DNA of 64,000 bases, taken from contig CM042686.1 in assembly GCA_023614405.1 (NCBI GenBank), positions 464,846,740 through 464,910,739 on the forward strand. Reading direction: 5' to 3'. How positions within the stretch are numbered: position 1 is the first letter of the stretch; the number at the start of each line of letters is the position of its first letter. The notes under the pieces are model-generated. The model had not been told where the DNA came from. It saw only the letters and a list, made by a program, of their open reading frames with translations, and made no database searches. Shown one piece after another: positions 1 through 12,719 of the stretch. Both the position numbers and the translations under genes were made by a program. Source of the stretch: Avena insularis. Lineage: Eukaryota > Streptophyta > Magnoliopsida > Poales > Poaceae.

Positions 1-181
1 CGGAAGCATAAACTCCACACAACTATGAAGAACTGGTAAGAAAAGGAGATGAAGAGCCTCCACTAATAGAATTGAATAGACTTCCATACAATATGAGGTA
101 TGATTAAATAATGAAAATAAATGTCCTATCATTATTAGCAAGAATCTATCGGAAAATGAAACAAATAAACTCATTTCAGTT

Positions 182-2967
182 TTGGTTAAGCATCATGAAG
201 CCTTTGGATATACATTGAGTGATATTAAGGGAATAGATCCATCTATCGTAACACATAAGATTACCATGCTTGATGATGCTGAACCGGTAGTAGATACAAA
301 AAGAAGGCTTAATCCTAAAATGAAGAAAGTAGTAAGAAGAGAGGTTATACGCTTACTAGATGCTGGCATAATATATCCAATTTCTGACAGTAAGTGGGTT
401 AGCCTAGCTCATTGCATACCAAGACAAGGTGGTCTTGATGCTGCTATGAATGAGGATGGTGAGCTCATTCCTATGAGGCCAATCGTAGGATATCATATGT
501 GCATTGATTTTAGGAAGCTAAATCGTGAGACACAAAAAAATTATAAACCTATACCATTCATGGATAAAATTTTAGAAAGACTTAGTAATAATTCTTACTT
601 TTGTTTTCTTGACGGTTATTCTGGATATTCTCAAATTGCCATACAACCGGAAGATCAAGATAAAACAACTTTCACATGTCCTTATGGCACATATGCTTAT
701 AGATTAATTCCATTTGGCTTATGTAATGCAGCAGTAACTTTTCAAGAATGTGTTCTAAAGATTTTTGATGATTTTGTTGAGAAGACTATGGAAGTTCAAA
801 CAAATGATTTTGTTGTTTGTGGAACAACTTTTGATAATTGCCTCTACAATCTGACGAAAGTCTTGCAGAGATGCAGGCAATCAAAGTAGGTTTTGAATTG
901 GGAACAATGCCGTTTCATGCAAAGAGAAGGTAAAGTTTTCGAGCACAAAGTTTTGGAGAAGGGAATAGAAATAGATAAAACTAATATAAATGCTATAGAG
1001 AATCTTCCACTACCTCAGGACATTAAAAACCTAAAAATGTTTCTGGGACATGCAGGTTTTTATAAGAGGTTTATAAAAGATTTTGCTAAACTAGCCATGC
1101 CCCTCACCAATCTTCTTGATAAAGAAACTCCATTCTATTTAGATCATGACTGCATTGCAGCTTTTGAGAACCTTAAGGATAAACTAGTTTTAGCACCTAT
1201 CATGCAATCTCCAAAGTGGGATGAACCTTTCGAAATCATGTGTGATGCTAGTGACTATGCTTTAGGGGATGTGTTGGGACAGCAAGATGGAAAGAATTTG
1301 AATGTTATTTATTACGTTAGTAGGCCTCTTAATAAGATTCAGAAACATTATGCTACTATAGAAAAAGAGTTTCTAGCTATAGTTTTTGCTTGTGACAAAT
1401 TTAGATCTTACATAATTAATTCTAAGGTAATAATTCACACGGATCACCAAGCTTTGCGTCACCTCCTTGTGAAAAGGATGCTAAGCCCAGGTTTATTAGG
1501 TGGGTTTTATTACTACAAGAATACGATTTGCAAATAGTAGATAGGAGGGGTAAGGATAATTCGATAGCAGATCATCTCTCTAGGATGGAGAGAATAATCA
1601 ATGACCCCGTACCTATTAATGAATCATTTCCGAGAGAATACTTAGCAAACGTGGAAATTGCTGATCCATGGTACGCAAATTATGATAACTATCTAGCGGC
1701 AAAATTTATACCTCCTGATATGTCAAGAAATCAAAGAATGAAATTCTTTAATGATCTTAAATATTACTTTTGGGATGATCCGTATCTATATCATCATGGA
1801 CTTGATGGAATGATTCGAAAGTGTGTTCCTAACTATGAAATGAATGCGATATTGAAAGCTTGTCATGACAGTCCATATGGAGGAGGACATGCGGGTAAGA
1901 GAACTGCTGCAAAGGTACTTCAATCCGTATTCTATTGGCCCACCTTGCTCAAGGATGCACACAAGTATGTGGAATACTGTGATACTTGCCAAAGAAGAGG
2001 TAATATAGGTAGGAGACAAGAAATGGCAATGAATTATAGTCTCATAATTGAACCCTTTGATGTATGGGGAATGGATTACATAGGACCATTTATAGAGTCG
2101 AATGGTTATATATACTCATATTCTTGTTGTTGTTGACTATGTTACTAAATGGGTTGAAGCTATCCCAACAAATCACGTGGATGCAGCTACCTCAGTGAAG
2201 ATGATCAAGGATGTCATATTCCCCAGGTTTGGAGTTCCTAGATTTTTAATTACTGACAGTGGTTCTCATTTTATGAAAGGAACTTTCAGGAAAATCCTCA
2301 GCAAGTATGGAGTAACTCACCACGTTGCTTCACCATATCATCCCCAAACAAGTGGTCAAGTGGAACTCTCTAATAGAGAATTGAAGACCATACTCAAGAA
2401 GACGGTGGACAAATCAAGAAAAGATTGATCATACAAGTTAAATGACACTCTACGGGCATACTGTACTACGTTTAAAAATCCAATGGGTATGGCACCTTTT
2501 AAGATGGTGTACGGTAAGTCATGTTATTTACCTTTAGAACTGGAACACAAAGCTTTTTGGGCAATCAAGAATCTAAATTATGATCTCAAGGCAGCAGGGG
2601 AGAAGCGTTTATTAGATATTCATGCTTTAGATGAGTTTAGAAGTGAAGCCTATGAGAATGCTAGGTTGTTTAAGGAAAAAGTGAAAAGATGGCATGATAG
2701 AAAATAGAGAATAAGACTTTTAAAAGTGGAGATAAAGTGTTGCTCTATGATTCTCGTCTTAAGTTGTTTCCAGGAAAACTCATATCAAAGTGGGAAGGTC
2801 CATATATAGTTGAAGAAGCCTATTCATCAGGAGCAGTGAAGCTCCAAGGAAAAACACCCTCTCTTGCATGGGTGGTAAATGTACAATGCTTGAAGCATTA
2901 TCGGGTAAAAGAAGATATAAGTGCAGTCACCATAGAATTGAGCACCCTAGAAGAAGTGATAAAATGA
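182..2967 (+). pseudogene. Gypsy pol remnant (RT, RNase H, integrase)
   Basis: This is the C-terminal part of a Gypsy polyprotein. RT motifs include FCFLDGYSGYSQIA and FGLCNA, then an RNase H with DASDYALG, an integrase zinc finger (HDSPYGGGHAG then CDTCQ), and an integrase core with GMDYIGPF, ITDSGSHF and the glutamate in SGQVELSNRE. It is dead. The catalytic box that should read M/VDDF reads TNDF at about residue 207 of the first segment. There is a TAG at 887-889, a frameshift near 1470, another near 2100, a TGA at 2426-2428 and a frameshift near 2700. The frame ends at a TGA at 2965-2967. Homology continues upstream to about base 130 in a broken frame. Domain identity is secure; no function remains. 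Confidence 0.9.
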
Positions 2968-3267
2968 AGATATACAAGGAATGACAACTGCAAGAAGAAT
3001 GGACTCGAGACGGGTTGAACAGTACTACGGTCAAGCTATTGACCATAAAAAGAGCCCTTCATGGGAGGCAACCCATGTGAAATAAAGGTTTGAGTAAGTT
3101 TTTAAATTTTCAGTTAAAGTCTAGTTTGAGTATTGTGTTAAATAAGAAACAGTTAAATTGGTCGAAAATATAAGCTGACATTTTTCTGTCAAAACTAGAT
3201 ATTTCATTAAGTTTCAGATAAATAAATAATCCTTGGAGAGGCAGAATTTTTTTAGTGGACACAGAAG

Positions 3268-3722
3268 GTTTAACGATCAACTATACGGCGGGAATAAAAA
3301 TTCTGACCGTATAGTTCCGGTCGTATAGTTGTAGCGACATCAACACTTCCATCCACAAAAGGTACTGAGAGTTTAACGACCAACTATACGGCTGGAATTA
3401 AAAATTCCGCCCGTATAGCTAGGTCATATAGATATCAACACCTTTGACAAAATAATTTTCTGAGTACTGAGAGTTTAACGACCAACTATACGGCCGGAAT
3501 TAAAAATTCCGCCGTATAGTTTTAATCGTATAGTTATCAACTCATCTCCAAAAAATTTATTCAGAATCCAGAGAATTTAACGACCAACTATACGGCAGAA
3601 ATAAAAATTCCTACCCGTATAGTTCCGACCGTTTAGTTAAGTTCCACCGTAGATTTAATCTATAGTCGGTTCACAACTATACGACGGGAGCTATATGGGC
3701 TGCGCCCGTATAGTTGCTCGTT
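3268..3722 (+). repeat. Degenerate hairpin tandem repeat, unit about 100 bp, 4-5 copies
   Basis: Copies start near 3268, 3371, 3471 and 3574, with a shorter fifth near 3672. Each starts with a TTTAACGACCAACTATACGGC-like block. Each then carries the complement of ACTATACGGC, read as CCGTATAGT, 15-25 bases later, so every unit can fold into a stem-loop. A sixth copy lies at about 5741-5805 inside the 3' LTR. It lies between pol and the third ORF, where no coding frame is open. Confidence 0.85.
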
Positions 3723-3861
3723 ACACAAGGCGGTTAAGGTTTTTGACCCCTCCTTTTAAAGCTGATCGTATCTAACCTTTTTCATTAAGTTTTCGCAGAG
3801 ACACAACCTCCAGCCTCAAAAGATCTTCTTCATCCCTATACAAGCCCCTTTAACAACATCC

Positions 3862-4471
3862 ATGCAGCGAAGCCATGTAGCCCTTCCATGTCAACAAGAT
3901 CTGGAAGAAGAAAGAAGAGAAGCCCGTGAAGAGGATCAAAGAAGCAGAACCCAAAGGATCATCGTCATCATCCGGCCCGGAGATAAAGCCTCTCCCAAAT
4001 TGGGAGGACATGTTCCCGCAAAGGATGGAGATGATGAGACAAGCTGAGCAGGGAAGGAACAAGGATGAGTACCTCCCTAATCCTTAACGTTACAACATAT
4101 GATCCTATTATAAACCTCCTCTTGGTCCATCACCTATTAAACCTAAGAAGGTACGGCAAGATGAGATTCATGATAAGATATATGAGTTAGAAAATGCCTC
4201 TAAAGCATGCATTGAAACAATTGGAGAAAGGATTGACTCCTACTGGATGATGAGCAAAGACCTGGAGAAGAAGGTCGATGACATTGATGGTAGAGTCGGT
4301 TTCTTGATTAAAACTATCTTTGAGTTGACAGATGAGAAGAAATTCCTCAAGAGGAAAATGTTGAAGCTCCAATATGACATGGCCGAGCTCAACATTCGCT
4401 TTGCAAGCATAGTTAAAGAGGGCAACATAAAAGAAGAAGGTGATGCTCTTTCTACCCAGGAGGAGGAATAG
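3862..4471 (+). pseudogene. Third-ORF remnant of Gypsy element A, coiled-coil
   Basis: Two short frames remain of a protein encoded between pol and the 3' LTR, the place of the env-like ORF in Athila-type elements. The first (3862-4047) is charged and rich in E/R. The second (4247-4471) is a heptad-like segment rich in K, E, D and L (SKDLEKKVDDIDGRV, then LTDEKKFLKRKML) that should form a coiled coil. Stops and frame changes between about 4000 and 4150 separate them. No signal peptide or transmembrane segment is visible, so an envelope role is not supported. The function of these third ORFs is not known to me. Confidence 0.55.
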
Positions 4472-5484
4472 GTACCAACATGGAGTTAATTGATCCTGCC
4501 TGGCTTGATTCCAATCCTGGAGAGATCTTTAAAGACCTTGTAATCTTTCTTACAAGTTTTATATTATCGTTTTTGCATTAGTTCAAACTACAAATAAAGT
4601 TTGCATCATTAGGATTCCCTTCAGGAATAGTCGATCCCTTTTGTGAAATTCCGAGTTTATTATTATATATGGAGAAGTTTTGAGTTTGTGTTTGCTTTAT
4701 TGATATATGAATGACTTGAGTATAATTTTACTTGCACTTGATGATAGCAATAGGAGTCTTCCACACCATTGGTATTAATGGAACACCTAAAGATAATTTG
4801 GTCAATATGTTATAAGTCTACGGTTTGATTTAAAAAGAAAAATTATCTATACAGTTAAGTTGAAAAAGAAACCTTGAACAAAGAAAAATGAAAGTGCTAT
4901 CAAAATAGAGTGAGAACAAGTCGAGGTAGAATCTTCAAGTCATAAGAATGCTTCATATATAATTGGAATTTGATAATTGAGATCGTTAAACTTTGAATTC
5001 CTACATGAAGTGGAATGTATGGCTAGCTCCTTTGCACAACACTTAGACAAAAGTGTGAGCATATATATAAAAGAAAAGAAAAGGAAGAAGAAAAATGGTG
5101 AGTGTGCAAAGAGCAAGTAGGCATATACCACTGTATTGTAGTATGACAAAGAGACTTTTGAGATTCTAAATCCCAGGTGAATACGTTGATCCTAAAACAC
5201 TTGGGACTACCTCGCTAACTCATTCGGTTGAACCGGATACTTTTACATTATGTTAAGATTTATCTTTTATGAACTGTTGATCACTAAGGTGTGAAAGCCT
5301 TCTAGTACTATTCAGATGGTCCGAGTGAGGTACTACTCATGAACTTATTCCTATGTATCGTATATCATAAACACATGCCGCATCTGCCTCATTTATTTTA
5401 TCGACTCAGCTTCATGAATATGAGGATCACATCCATTAAGCTAAAACTTGCTCGGGGCGAGCAAGAGTCGAAGCTTGGGGAAGT
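4472..5484 (+). other. Noncoding 3' region and polypurine tract of element A
   Basis: No convincing reading frame is present. The stretch ends with the sequence AAGCTTGGGGAAGT immediately before the 3' LTR, which is a Gypsy-type polypurine tract for plus-strand DNA priming. Confidence 0.7.
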
Positions 5485-8400
5485 TGATGAGTGCATATTT
5501 GCACTATGTTTTACATTATTATTTTACATTGTAGATGTAGGATCTTGGTATTTTACGATGCTCGCGCGCATATTTTATGTCTGTTTTCACCAGGATTAGG
5601 ACAGATGATGGATCCAATGGATACAATTCTTGGAGCAGTTATACTGTGGAGAAAAGGAGTCAAAAACAACGTAAATCGCTTATTTGGTAAATATTAATAA
5701 TACTAGAAGAAAACCAGAAGCGAACAAAGGAGGCAGAGAGTTAAACGACCAACTATATGACTGGAGCAAATTTTCTGGCCGTATAGCTCCGGCCATATAG
5801 TTGGCGCCGCCTCTGCCTCATCAAATAGTTTCACCCCGTGCAACTGGTTCGTGGAGACGACATACAGAACACCTAGAAATCGCCAAAACCTCACCTCCGG
5901 AAGGCATCTCGAGAGGGAACTCATCCGCTAGGGATCCATCTTCAACCTGCGCAGATCCAGGAGGCTAAGGCATCGATCTTCATCATCCACCGCTGCATCA
6001 CCACCATCTCCATCCATCTCATCTACATCTTGTCTAGATCTTATTGTAATTCCCGTACTCGTTGTGGATTTATACAAGTACTATTCATCTATGATTGTTT
6101 CCATTACCATTACTATGATGTTGATTGCCTCCATGTCTGAGTAGATCTCTAGTTCTTGGGGAGATGAAGAAACCCTAGCATATAACTGAGATGCGATAGA
6201 GATTATTATGTTATACATCATTATGTGTATGTGTTAATTGTCTTCATCTTGATGTTGGGAGTTGTGCACCTCCTTAATATTTGACTCTTACGGGGACTCG
6301 ATGAAGGTGATTACTTGTTGGTAAACGGAGGGATGATATCACTTACTATGACTATAAAGCTGTTGTCATTCTTTATGTACTAACTTGGGGAATCAAGGAG
6401 AACTCACAAAGCTATGTCCATGCCATAGGAGAAATCCCTTAATAGCGCAGTAATTTGATTGATGTCGATTGTTGTCTGTTGTGGTTATGATGATGATGTG
6501 TGCAGCGGTTGCTGGCTATTCGTCCATATATGGAGCTCCTCCTATATACATACATATTATGAATATTCGTTATAATAATCTCGATTGCTTAGTCTAAATT
6601 GCTAGCGGTGTATTCACTATTCCCTGAGAACGTCTTTTTCCCTATTGTAGTTCCAAAGTTGTATTACACACACGATTCTTACTTTCCGCATTAAGTTTTG
6701 CTTTACTTTAAATTACCTTGATCAAACAAAACCCAAAAATAGCCCAACTTTTCTTGCATCTTAAAGTTATTTCTTAAGTAATTCGTTTAGTTGTAGATAA
6801 AGCATTTTAGTCTTTCGCCTACTGCTCCCTGTGGGATCGATATCTTTATTTCGAAACTAGTGATGGCTCTGTGTATGGCGTCCAGAAAAGTGCTGGTGCG
6901 TGGTTGATGTAGAGCTCGTTGGGAACCCCAAGAGGAAGGTATGATGAGCACAGCAGCAAGTTTCCCTCAATTATGAAACCAAGGTTTAATCGAACCAGTA
7001 GGAGCAAGGAAACACCCCAAAGGTGTTACTAGCTGAGCTTTGGCAGTATGACTACCGTGCTAGTAGCAACGTGGAGACCTGCACAATACAACCATAGAAC
7101 TTTGTCCCCAACTTGCGATGAGGTTGTCAATCTCACCGTATTTTGCAGAAAACAAAGGATTAAACGTATCGAATGGAAAGAAGTAAAAGTTTGCAGAAAG
7201 TAAACACAAAGCAGTAAACAGTTGTAGATTATATGTAAAGAAAAAGAGGATCGGGATCCATAGTTCACTAGAGGTGGCTCTCCTTAGATAGAAAACATGC
7301 TGGGTGAACAAATTACATCGGTGCAATTGACAAACACAAAGAAAGCAATACATGCATATACTAATCATCTTGACTCCTTTGAGACTTGATTGGGCATTAC
7401 AACATAATACATAGACCGCCATCCAACTGCATCTATGACTAATAATCCACCTTCAGGTTATCATCCGAACCCCCTCCAGTATTAAGTTGCAAGCAACAGA
7501 TTATTGCTTTACAAACTGCGTGTAAAGTAAACAATACGATTGTTCTATGAATAAAGGATTGTTGTTTTCTCCCTAGTAGCAACAACACATCTAGTACCTT
7601 AGAGATTTCTATCACTTCCCCAGATTACCAGAGGCATGAACCCACTATCGAGCATAAATACTAACTCTTGGAGTTGCTAGCATCTACTTGGCCAAGATAG
7701 CTACTAACAATGGAAAGCATGCAAGATCTCAAATAACAAAGACATGATAGAATCAATAATCAATCTGAAATAGCATCTCAATATCCATCGGATCCCCGCA
7801 AACACAACATGTATGAATTACAAATAGATGATCTTGAACGGAGCTCACAAGATCTAAACATGAAAGCACAAAGGAGTAGAACTAGCCATCTAGCTACTAT
7901 ATGGATCCGTAGTCCAAGGATGAACTACTCACGCATCACACTGGAGGCTTGCATGGTGATGAAGAAGGCCTCCAGGGTGAATTCCCCTCTCTGGCAGGGT
8001 GCCGGGGAGAGCTTCAGATCCCTCCCGATCTAGGGATGGAGATGACGGCGGCTACAGACTCTTTTGTGGATTTTTGATCGGGTACTTAGGGTTTTCGTCC
8101 CGAGGGCAATATATAGGCGGAAGGAGAGGCCGAGGGGGTGCCTGGGCTGGCCACACCACCCCACTCGGCAGCCAGCCTGGCCGCTGCCAGGTGGTGTGGC
8201 CGCCTGCCCTTCTCCGCCTCAGATTCGCACTTGATCCCTTCCAAAAAATAGGCACTTTGGCTTTGTCTCCCAATTCGAGAATATTCATTTCGACTTTCCT
8301 GGAACCAAAAATAGCAGAAACAGGTATCATGTGGCTCTTGTTAATAGGTTAGTCCAAGAAATCATATGAAAAGTACTCCAAAGTTGGAACAAAACACAAG

Positions 8401-8492
8401 AAAGTGGATAAAACCAAGCATGAAACATCAAAAATTATAGATACATTTGCAATGTATCAACTAGCTACAAACGATCTGTGCACTTGCAGTCA
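5485..8492 (+). repeat. 3' LTR of Gypsy element A, interrupted
   Basis: The LTR is 5485-6860 joined to 8465-8492, about 1404 bp, running from TGATGAGTGC to GCAGTCA. Continuity across the insertion is clear: ...TCGAAACTAG at 6860 continues as CTACAAACGATCTG after the second ACTAG. The LTR carries one copy of the hairpin repeat (about 5741-5805). Confidence 0.8.
6861..8459 (-). mobile_element. Solo LTR of Gypsy family E (same family as 20851-28938)
   Basis: This 1599-bp LTR is flanked by a perfect 5-bp duplication ACTAG (6856-6860 and 8460-8464). It is collinear with the LTRs at 20851-22423 and 27390-28938, for example AGAGCTCGTTGGGAACCCCA near one end and ATACATTTGCAATGTATCA at the other. There are no internal sequences or primer sites, so it is a product of LTR-LTR recombination. 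The 45-50 bases at its low-coordinate end differ from the two other copies, which begin TGATGCGC. Confidence 0.88.
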
Positions 8493-8614
8493 TTATATTA
8501 TAACTATAAAAAAACTAAATTGATGGTGTTGATGTTGATATATTTGTGTACATGATCAAACTTAAAATTATTTAACTTAGGACAAACCTACAATTTTGGA
8601 ATGGAGGGGGTAAT
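8493..8614. mobile_element. MITE remnant (Stowaway-like right end)
   Basis: The segment ends in GGAATGGAGGGGGTAA, which resembles the CTCCCTCC-type terminal repeat of Stowaway/Mariner miniature elements read from the right. The left end is missing where Gypsy element A was inserted, and the right edge was hit by the 520-bp solo LTR. Family not assignable. Confidence 0.45.
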
Positions 8615-9134
8615 TGACATGGGCATAACCCTTCGGGGTGCCTACTAGTAGTATACGAGGTCCGGACCTTCTAGAGACCCAGCATGATGGTGGACTGAGG
8701 ACGGTGGAGCCATTGATGAGTTAGCAGCTACGATGTCTTAAGAGACCCAAGATCTTGGCACGTGGACCAAAGAACAAGCCTAAAGCTTAGAAAGTTTTAG
8801 AGTTAGCCTTTAGTCTGTAACCGATTCGGTCACGGTACCTAAGACCCATTCTATCATATAAAGGTTAGGAGGGGCCGCCGAGGAGGCTCTCTCGAACTCA
8901 TTGCAATCTTCCTTAGCCAAGATCACATCTACACCATAGCCATCACGGCGACCCTATAATCATCATCATCAATCAAAAATAGACAAGCAGTAGTTGGGTT
9001 TTCCCTCCAGAGACCTGAACCTGGGTAAATCGTGTCCCTCTTCTTGTCTGTTAGCCGACGAATTCACCACGTATCCCTCTTCCTCTAAACCCAAGTCCAT
9101 CAACCATGAAATTTGCCATGGAAACCCTATGTTA
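8615..9134 (+). mobile_element. 520-bp solo LTR
   Basis: It starts TGACATGGGCATAACCC and ends ...AACCCTATGTTA, near-inverted ends with the expected terminal CA changed to TA. It is flanked by GTAAT on both sides (8610-8614 and 9135-9139), as expected for LTR element integration. A TATA-like ATCATATAAAGG lies at about 8856. No PBS, PPT or coding sequence adjoins it. Likely a Gypsy-type LTR; the family is not determined. Confidence 0.75.
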
Positions 9135-9790
9135 GTAATCCTTAGTGAGATAATAAACAAAAGCATGGCGTGTGGTTGTTACCCAAAAGAGGATCTCAAT
9201 ATGTACACCCCTACTTTGTACACACATCCATACATTCATTTGATTCATTGTTTACCGTCACTAACATAATAAACACGAGTTAATTCGTTGGCATAGTTTG
9301 ATCTCTCAATCGTCCCAACCTTTAATTAAATTTCGTAATTATGCATTTAGTATTTGAGTCGACGATTCTTTGTTGCCAATATTATGATCATAGAGATATA
9401 TGAACCTCCATAGGATTACGCCCCTATTATTTTTATTTTGTATAAATCTCAAAAGATTAAAAGGATTCTAGGGCTCATGTTACTTCTACAAGGCAAGGGG
9501 GCTCTGGCTTCTTACAAAGTCCGTGTGAGTGCATAAATATCCCTCTCCGTGTCACGCTCATATTCATTCACTTATCTAACGATACCTTTTCTTAGTATCT
9601 AGGTGGGATTTCTGGTGCGTCTGTATCTCCTATAATCCAAATACAGCTGGGTAGAACCTGCATCTGGAATGTCCGTAGGACATTGTATACATGTATAATA
9701 CAAAATATTACAAGTTTGTACTAATCATCATGAATTAATCTATCATTAATAGTTTTTTCATGCAAATTTTTATTATTATATGATGCTTAA

Positions 9791-9847
9791 TACTCCCTAA
9801 GATCCATAATAGTTGTTGCAGATTTATGTACTAAATCGGAGGGAGTA
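9791..9847. mobile_element. 57-bp Stowaway-type MITE derivative
   Basis: It runs TACTCCCTAAGATCCATAAT to AATCGGAGGGAGTA, with CTCCCT/AGGGAG inverted ends at TA dinucleotides. It is shorter than typical Stowaway elements and looks like an internal-deletion derivative. Confidence 0.65.
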
Positions 9848-11514
9848 ATAAGTTTCATACCTTTCCACTCACAATATGCATATTACCTGAAAATTTTCAA
9901 ACAATGTAGAAAACTTGAAATGGAATTCTTTAACAAATGATCAATGGTCTTAGAATCTTGTTGCACTCGTACATGTATGATTTAAAAAAGAGGAGAAAAA
10001 TGTATATTCTTTTATATTTTTCATACATATAATTAAAGGATATCGAAAGCAAAAAAACATGCCGAAAGAGCTATATTTGTTTTTCATTTATGTGTTTTGC
10101 TGGTGCATAATTACTATTCTTGTATAAAAGGTATACACAACCTCGAGAGGCAGACCCAGGACCAAGTGTTATGTTGCAGCTGAATGAACCTAAACTTCTG
10201 CTATAGTTCTCTTGTCGGCGCAAAAATATTTTCCAACCCTACACACCTTTAACACATCAATTTTAGTATGAATAATATGCATGTTAAGGTGATTTAGATT
10301 TAAGAGAATCTCGTTCAAGCTAGAATTAGAAAATAGGTAAAAATTACTTTAAAAAAAGGGCTACCTGCACCGTTGCACATTGGCATTGGTCCACTCACGG
10401 AATTGACTGAATTTTCTACAGTTGTTATCTACCCCGTAGCTGAATATGAAGTGTGAACTCAACCTTTCCATGTTGGACTCAGGTCCTATGCTACTCTTCT
10501 CCTACATCTTCCCTGATTTAATAACCCAACAAAATGATCACTTCGGTCCTGCACTCCTGTATGTGGCCTAATCGGTTTCCAGTACACACGTTTGCCTATT
10601 GGCACGATTGCTCAAACTTTGCTACTATCAATCAGTCCATTGTTTGTAACACATCTGGCCAAATAATCAACATTTTAGTGCATATCGAGGGGCACATCGG
10701 CACAAGGACATAGTGATTACCTCCGAGACTTATAATCCTCGATGACGAGAATAACATTATCTTTACCAAAACATACAAAAAAATGACTAGAACGGATTGT
10801 CGCTCATGTTATTTTCTCAACTCTTTTATGTTGAACACACTATAGAAATTAGAACAAGGAATAGTCGATGTCAGGATCCAGTCAAGTAAACATTCTTTGT
10901 GCAAGAGTCAAATTATTATATCACGAAAAGAAATAATTTGTTTATTTATTACCCACATTAATGTGGACCAATTTATTTTGAATATTGGCTTTAAATATTA
11001 TATATATAGTTCGTAGCAATATCATGGCCATTGAGTGCATTCAATACCAAATATGAGCAATATTGATGAGTATGTATTAATGTTTTACTTCATATATATG
11101 TGACTAAATTTTACTCTTATACGTGCGAGATACTAATAAATCTAAACCACGTTAAATTGACTAGAGTCTAATTAAAATTCTAGTGAAATGGAAGTTGTAG
11201 TTGTAAGACAATTTGCAACTTGGATCGGGAGTGTACACATAGGAATCACATCAACATGCCGATCTAGTTCATGTAGTACCCACCTACATGGTTGCATAAG
11301 TTCATATTATCGTTCTAGGGTTTCATGGTAAGATTAATATTTGAAAAACTTTGTGGCATTTGATCATGTTGACTAGGTAAAGACTAAACAACGTATTTTA
11401 CTCTTACGGATTATCCATTTTAGATTTGTACACAATGTAAATTGTATGATTATTCTGATTTCCTAGACAATAGCTCAACATAGAGCTAGGGCTAGGGTTC
11501 ATTGGATTTAGAGA

Positions 11515-11760
11515 CGAACCCCTTCGCTCTAGTGTAACTCAATCTAGTTGTGGTCAACAAGTCGATGTGTCTAATAAGACATCAAACATGGCAGTGAATA
11601 TGTCGATATTAAGATCAAAGTATTGTGGCAATCGTGCTAAGGCCTACATATGGTGATAGTGAACGAGCCAACCCCTTTGCTCTAATGTTGTTATGGTGAA
11701 GTCAACCTAGTGGTGGTCAACAAGGTGATAGGTCTAGTGGAATAGAACAAACATGATATA
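11515..11760. repeat. Imperfect tandem duplication, period about 155 bp
   Basis: The blocks ACCCCTTCGCTCTAGTGT...GTTGTGGTCAACAAG and ACCCCTTTGCTCTAATGT...GTGGTGGTCAACAAG occur about 155 bases apart, followed by similar AACATG(G/A) tails. No coding frame spans them. Confidence 0.5.
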
Positions 11761-12169
11761 TGGATCTATGTTAAGGCTAATGTAGGGAGACATGCATGGT
11801 ATGATAACAGTTAACATCACACAAAGGCACTCTATGCGGTCTGGAGGAAGGGAAGATGAAGAAGTTGATGCGGAAAAGCTTTTAATTGTCTTTGAAGAAA
11901 TAAGTGCATGCTAATCGTGTAGCATGTAAGAACACCTTCCGAGTTCCGACCCATTACATATTGCTGTTATTTTACTTTTTCATAGGCGAAACAAATTCAA
12001 TTATGGTATTTCTAACTTAATCGGGTATTTTCTAAATTACGGATGCACGTGTAAACTTCAAAGAGACATGTGATGATTAAGCAACTCAAAGGTTTCATGT
12101 TCATGACTTAAAAGTGAACAATAATGTAAAATATGTATAAGACTATAATATAAACCTAAAAAGTAGAGA

Positions 12170-12446
12170 ACCAACCCGTGGTTGGATGGTTAGAGGCGGT
12201 ACCCCAAATTTCACCGTAGTTCAAACCCCTGTGTTTGACGCTTTGATGTCTCATAAAGGCGGAATATTCTTTCAAGAGAGGCGACGCTCACGTCGAGATA
12301 TGGCGCCTGTGGTGACTTCACATTTCAAGACCCGCCTCCTGGAGGTGCTCATAGGGGTAGGGTGTGCGTGCGTATGTTCGTAGGGGTGAGTGTATGTGCG
12401 CATTGTGAGCGTCTGCGTTTGTACTGTGTTTCTCGAAAAAAAAAAA
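12170..12446 (+). mobile_element. tRNA-derived SINE (Au-like)
   Basis: The head resembles a tRNA gene: an A-box-like TGGTTGGATGGTTAGAGG (12179-12196) and a B-box-like GTTCAAACCCC (12219-12229), the split promoter for RNA polymerase III. The body ends in a GT-rich tail (GTGCGTGCGTATGTTCG... CTGCGTTTGTACTGTG) and an A run at 12436-12446. This tail is typical of the Au SINE family of Triticeae. Flanking duplications are not obvious. Confidence 0.75.
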
Positions 12447-12719
12447 GACTTCAAATGGCTGAGTTATACGACACACAACAGGAGAGAGTAACCCCAAAAA
12501 TTAACCCACAATTAGGGTTTCTCACCCTCACCAGAAGCCATAGCAGGAAGACTATGAGACCACTAAAATAAAGACCCACACGATATTTATCTGACTCAGA
12601 TCTTTTCCCGGAAAGAAGGCAACCGAGATCACACGGAAAAAAAAACTGAAAATGACACTGAAGTCCTAACCTCTCATAGACCATGGTTACTCGTACCTGT
12701 TTCTTACCAACCCCGGTCC

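Larger units (their letters stand above)
1..8492 (+). mobile_element. Ty3/Gypsy (Athila-like) LTR retrotransposon A, 3' part
   Basis: The window opens inside the pol region of a plus-strand Gypsy element. In order it holds reverse transcriptase, RNase H and integrase remnants (182-2967), a noncoding stretch with hairpin tandem repeats (3268-3722), a third-ORF remnant (3862-4471), further noncoding DNA, a polypurine tract (about 5473-5484) and the 3' LTR starting TGATGAGTGC at 5485. The LTR is split by a solo LTR and resumes at 8465, ending in TCA at 8492. The 5' LTR, gag and protease lie left of the window, so the target duplication cannot be checked. An extra ORF between pol and the 3' LTR is the layout of the Athila group; family membership is inference. 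Confidence 0.85.
9140..12169. other. AT-rich intergenic spacer, no gene seen
   Basis: No reading frame has domain-like content here. Apart from a small MITE (9791-9847) and a weak tandem duplication (about 11515-11760) I see no recognisable element. Probably old degraded transposon DNA upstream of the kinase gene. Confidence 0.6.

Noticed and set aside
3862..4471. Envelope protein gene
   Set aside because: No signal peptide, transmembrane segment or cysteine pattern; only a coiled coil is visible.
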